A DNA stretch of 22,242 nucleotides, taken from Lentibacillus juripiscarius JCM 12147. Its GTDB lineage: Bacteria > Bacillota > Bacilli > Bacillales_D > Amphibacillaceae. A program made the position numbers and the translations under genes. Shown here in pieces: positions 19,567 to 22,242 of the stretch; within the stretch, counting starts at the first letter, position 1, and each line of letters begins with the position of its first letter. The stretch is from assembly GCA_001311805.1 (NCBI GenBank), contig BBCA01000049.1, positions 1-22,242 on the forward strand, given 5' to 3'. Below the pieces are notes generated by a model. It did not search any database, had not been told where the DNA came from, and saw only the letters and a list, made by a program, of their open reading frames with translations.

Positions 19567-20188
19567 CGTGCCAGCACCTCCCCTGCTTTTTCAGCTGCAT
19601 CTTTTGTTATGATCAGCTTGTCATGCTTCAGCAAGTCCAATACATTTACTTCGTCTACTGTAAGCACATGAACATTTGGAAGGTTGTTCGCTGAACGGGC
19701 AACAATAGCATCTTTATCAGCTGTCACGATCAGCGTTTTCGTATCTGCGTCCAGTGCAGCCAGCATTTTCTTAACTTCTTTTGTCTTTGGCGCATCGATT
19801 GAAATCTCATCCAGAACTAGCAGATTATCTTCATTCAATTTCGATGATAGAGCAGACTTTAGTGCTAGACGGCGCATTTTCTTTGGCATTTTATAGCTGT
19901 AACTACGTGGTGTTGGGCCAAATACAGTTCCGCCGCCAACCCATTGTGGTGAACGGATTGATCCTTGCCGGGCACGGCCTGTTCCTTTTGGCGCCAAGGT
20001 TTGCGTCCCCCGCCACTTACTTCAGAACGATTTTTCACTTTATGTGTGCCCTGACGCATGGATGCTTGTTGCATAACAACTGCCTCATGCATAACATGTG
20101 TGTTTGGTTCAATACCGAAAACGGCGTCATTCAGACTGACATCTCCGGCTTGAGATCCATCTTGATTCATTAGTGCTACTTTAGGCAT
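19563..20188 (-). CDS. rplD: 50S ribosomal protein L4 (one apparent frameshift)
   Basis: L4, an exit-tunnel protein and in many bacteria a regulator of its own operon; 208 residues after repair. [29 protein letters not shown] and [24 protein letters not shown] are in one frame; [36 protein letters not shown] onward is in another. One A missing from the A4 run at 19986-19989 explains it. AAAGGAGG precedes ATG 20188. It overlaps rplW by 4 nt. Confidence 0.95.
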
Positions 20189-20214
20189 GACATATCCTCC
20201 TTTCGTTTGTGTGA

Positions 20215-20844
20215 TTAGTTAGCCTTTATTGCACTCGTCACTTTTACGAATGATTTCTTTGCTCCAGGAATGTTCCCTTTAACCAATAGTAAATTTCGCT
20301 CCGCATCTACTTTGACAATTTCCAGGTTTTGAATAGTAACCTGTTTACCACCCATTTGGCCCGGAAGCTTCTTGCCTTTAAATACGTGCATGGAGTTGAT
20401 ATCACCCAATGTACCCGGACCTCTATGGTAATGGGAACCGTGAGTTTCCGGACCGCGCTGCTGTCCGTGGCGCTTAATCGCACCCTGGAACCCTTTCCCT
20501 TTTGTTGTACCAGTTACATCAATCGTATCTCCTGCTTCAAACAAATCAACGCTAAGTTCCTGACCAACGTCATATTCATCAGGGCTAGCGTCACGGATTT
20601 CACGAACGTAGCGCTTAGGAGCTGTGCTTGCTTTTTCAGCATGACCTTTCTCCGCCTTGTTTGAACGTGATTCCTTTTTGTCTGCAAAACCGAGTTGCAC
20701 TGCTTCGTAACCGTCATTCTCCATTGTCCGCTTCTGCAGAACAACGTTAGGCTCAGCCTGAATGACCGTTACCGGTGTCAATTCACCCTCTTCTGAGAAG
20801 AGTTGTGTCATGCCGATTTTGCGGCCTAAGATTCCTTTCGTCAT
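20215..20844 (-). CDS. rplC: 50S ribosomal protein L3
   Basis: L3, an early assembly protein reaching to the peptidyl transferase centre; 209 residues, intact. [51 protein letters not shown] and [44 protein letters not shown] are diagnostic. The loop between, [20 protein letters not shown], differs from the Bacillus HRRPGSMGPVDPNRVFKG wording at equal length. GGAGGTG precedes ATG 20844. It lies 30 nt after rpsJ. Confidence 0.97.
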   Translation of the reverse strand: MTKGILGRKIGMTQLFSEEGELTPVTVIQAEPNVVLQKRTMENDGYEAVQLGFADKKESRSNKAEKGHAEKASTAPKRYVREIRDASPDEYDVGQELSVDLFEAGDTIDVTGTTKGKGFQGAIKRHGQQRGPETHGSHYHRGPGTLGDINSMHVFKGKKLPGQMGGKQVTIQNLEIVKVDAERNLLLVKGNIPGAKKSFVKVTSAIKAN

Positions 20845-20874
20845 CCGTTACACCTCCTATAATAACTCAATCGT

Positions 20875-21205
<331 letters not shown>

Positions 21206-21309
21206 TTAAATAGACATGCTCCATGAAAATTTCTTGACCATCCGCCATGGCAAAGGGGCCGGGTGTGTCAACAACCTTTCAATTCATCGCTTTTTTGACC
21301 AACATTATC

Positions 21310-21338
21310 ATTATACATAATTATGAAGGCCAACGCAA
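21310..21338 (-). promoter_or_regulatory. Proximal promoter of the S10 operon
   Basis: A perfect -10 TATAAT (21310-21315) with -35 TTGCGT (21333-21338) and a 17-nt spacer. The transcript would start near 21303 and carry a leader of about 120 nt before rpsJ. It is the closer of two tandem candidates. Confidence 0.6.
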
Positions 21339-21378
21339 CCACTGATTGTCTCTATCAAATAATTGCGCACATCTATGT

Positions 21379-21407
21379 ATTATACAAACTTGACCCTGCA
21401 ATTGCAA
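21379..21407 (-). promoter_or_regulatory. Distal promoter of the S10 operon
   Basis: A perfect -10 TATAAT (21379-21384) with -35 TTGCAA (21402-21407) and a 17-nt spacer, about 69 nt upstream of the proximal one. Tandem sigma-A promoters are common for ribosomal operons. The stretch 21408-21575 beyond it holds no gene that I can support. Confidence 0.55.
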
Positions 21408-21575
21408 GGGCTGGGAAGCATTTTCTATAAAATTTCTAGCTTTTTCGTGCAAAATAGCTGTTGTTGCTCTGATAGACCGACGACATCCGCAGCTGAATGG
21501 TTTCAGAGGGATTTAGAATACGCTTTTTCAAAGGCTCTTTTCGTATACCCTGTTGTTATCCAGTGCAATTGAAAT

Positions 21576-22144
21576 AACTGCGACACAAGTGCTACGTTGA
21601 TTTCCACTCTGGGCAGTCGCTTTCACCACGGGCATAAGTGCGACATCTGCTCAAGTTCACGCTGTTCACTTTCGCAGTGTCTTCTTTACCGCGGGCACGG
21701 CTTCAGCCTCCGTTGCGGAAAACCGCCGCTGCTCAGGTCTAGACACATGCTGTTCCCGCAGGACAAGGAAGGCTCCGGCAGCGTTACATCGCACGAAGAA
21801 AATGTGTACACATTTTCGAGGAGTCGACTGCCCTCCGTTCCAATCAACCAACACAATAGAGATTTAATCAAGCAACAAATAAATGTATTGGGATTATGAA
21901 CGCACAACACTAGCGGAGGAAATAAACGGAGACTCCTGTGGGAGCAGAGGCCTAGATGAGACCCCGAAGTGCAAAACGCGAGGAGGCTCATCAGCCGCCC
22001 ACGGAAAGCGACGAGCAAGACATCCACCGAGTAAGCTGCGAGTTGCGAGGAGTGCGGCTTCACCGAAAGAACTTGCAACACGACGAGCACCAAGTGTATT
22101 TCCGTAGCGGTGGTCTAACACTCATACAAAGTTGTGTCGCAGTT
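21576..22144. repeat. 569-bp inverted-repeat-bounded block with two opposed copies of a Bacillaceae repeat
   Basis: The block is bounded by a perfect 13-bp inverted repeat: AACTGCGACACAA (21576-21588) and TTGTGTCGCAGTT (22132-22144). Inside are two diverged copies of one GC-rich repeat in opposite orientation. The first (about 21670-21790) has CGCGGGCACGGCTTCAGCCTCC and CATGCTGTTCCCGCAGGA; the second (about 21920-22010), read in reverse, has TTTCCGTGGGC, GAGCCTCCTCGCG, GGGGTCT and GCTCCCACAGGAGTCTCC. I recognise this wording as a dispersed intergenic repeat of Bacillaceae, from memory. Open frames across it look like repeat shadows. The sequence from here to 22242 has no supportable gene. Confidence 0.6.
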
Positions 22145-22242
22145 TATAAAAGTTTCTAATTAAACTCTCATCCTAAAATGATGCAAATAGCAATAATCTT
22201 TAAGAGAACAGTCTTATCAAAAGAAAATAATTTAGCCTTCAA

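Noticed and set aside
21254..21281. Perfect TTGACA (21276-21281) in the rpsJ leader
   Set aside because: No -10-like hexamer lies 16-18 nt downstream; the upstream TATAAT candidates fit better.
21597..22107. Open frames of 74-135 codons on both strands
   Set aside because: They lie within the two opposed repeat copies, mirror each other across strands, and show no domain, RBS or codon pattern of a gene.

Overview
The window carries the S10-spc-alpha ribosomal protein supercluster of a low-GC Gram-positive bacterium, almost entirely on the minus strand, so transcription runs from high to low coordinates. Gene order (rpsJ-rplC-rplD-rplW-rplB-rpsS-rplV-rpsC-rplP-rpmC-rpsQ-rplN-rplX-rplE-rpsN-rpsH-rplF-rplR-rpsE-rpmD-rplO-secY-adk-KOW-infA-rpmJ-rpsM-rpsK-rpoA-rplQ-ecfA1-ecfA2-ecfT-truA-rplM-rpsI) is the Bacillaceae order. 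A zinc-type S14, the short KOW protein before infA and the ECF module after rplQ also fit. Protein wording and the intergenic repeat families suggest the Virgibacillus/Lentibacillus/Oceanobacillus group; the genus is inference.

Layout from transcription start to end. 22242-21182 has no convincing gene: it holds a 569-bp repeat block bounded by perfect 13-bp inverted repeats, then two tandem sigma-A-type promoters and a leader in front of rpsJ. 21181-12030 holds S10 and spc ribosomal proteins, 12030-10065 secY and adk, and 9913-6731 the KOW protein, IF1, L36, S13, S11, RNA polymerase alpha and L17. Methionine aminopeptidase (map), normally next to adk in Bacillus, is missing; its place has a short spacer with a likely promoter. 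A GC-rich dispersed repeat lies between rpoA and rplQ. 6613-4138 encodes the ATPases and transmembrane coupler of an ECF vitamin/metal importer, ending in a strong terminator beside a MITE-like element. truA follows, then rplM-rpsI with their own promoter, an L13-leader-like hairpin and a terminator. The low-coordinate end has an Eis-like acetyltransferase, a possible IS200/IS605 right-end remnant and the start of a membrane protein cut by the window edge.

Seventeen of 38 genes carry at least one apparent frameshift, 22 in all. Nearly all are lost bases, mostly in short A/T runs, and repairing each restores a full-length family protein. Because most of these genes are essential, sequencing or consensus error is by far the likeliest cause. 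Genes are therefore given with their reconstructed full extents and the shift positions are recorded.

The genes form one growth-related unit: ribosome assembly, initiation (IF1), transcription (alpha), membrane insertion (SecY), nucleotide balance (Adk), tRNA modification (TruA) and nutrient uptake (ECF). I found no convincing new multi-gene system. The most unusual content is in the non-coding repeats, the missing map gene and the remnant near the left edge.
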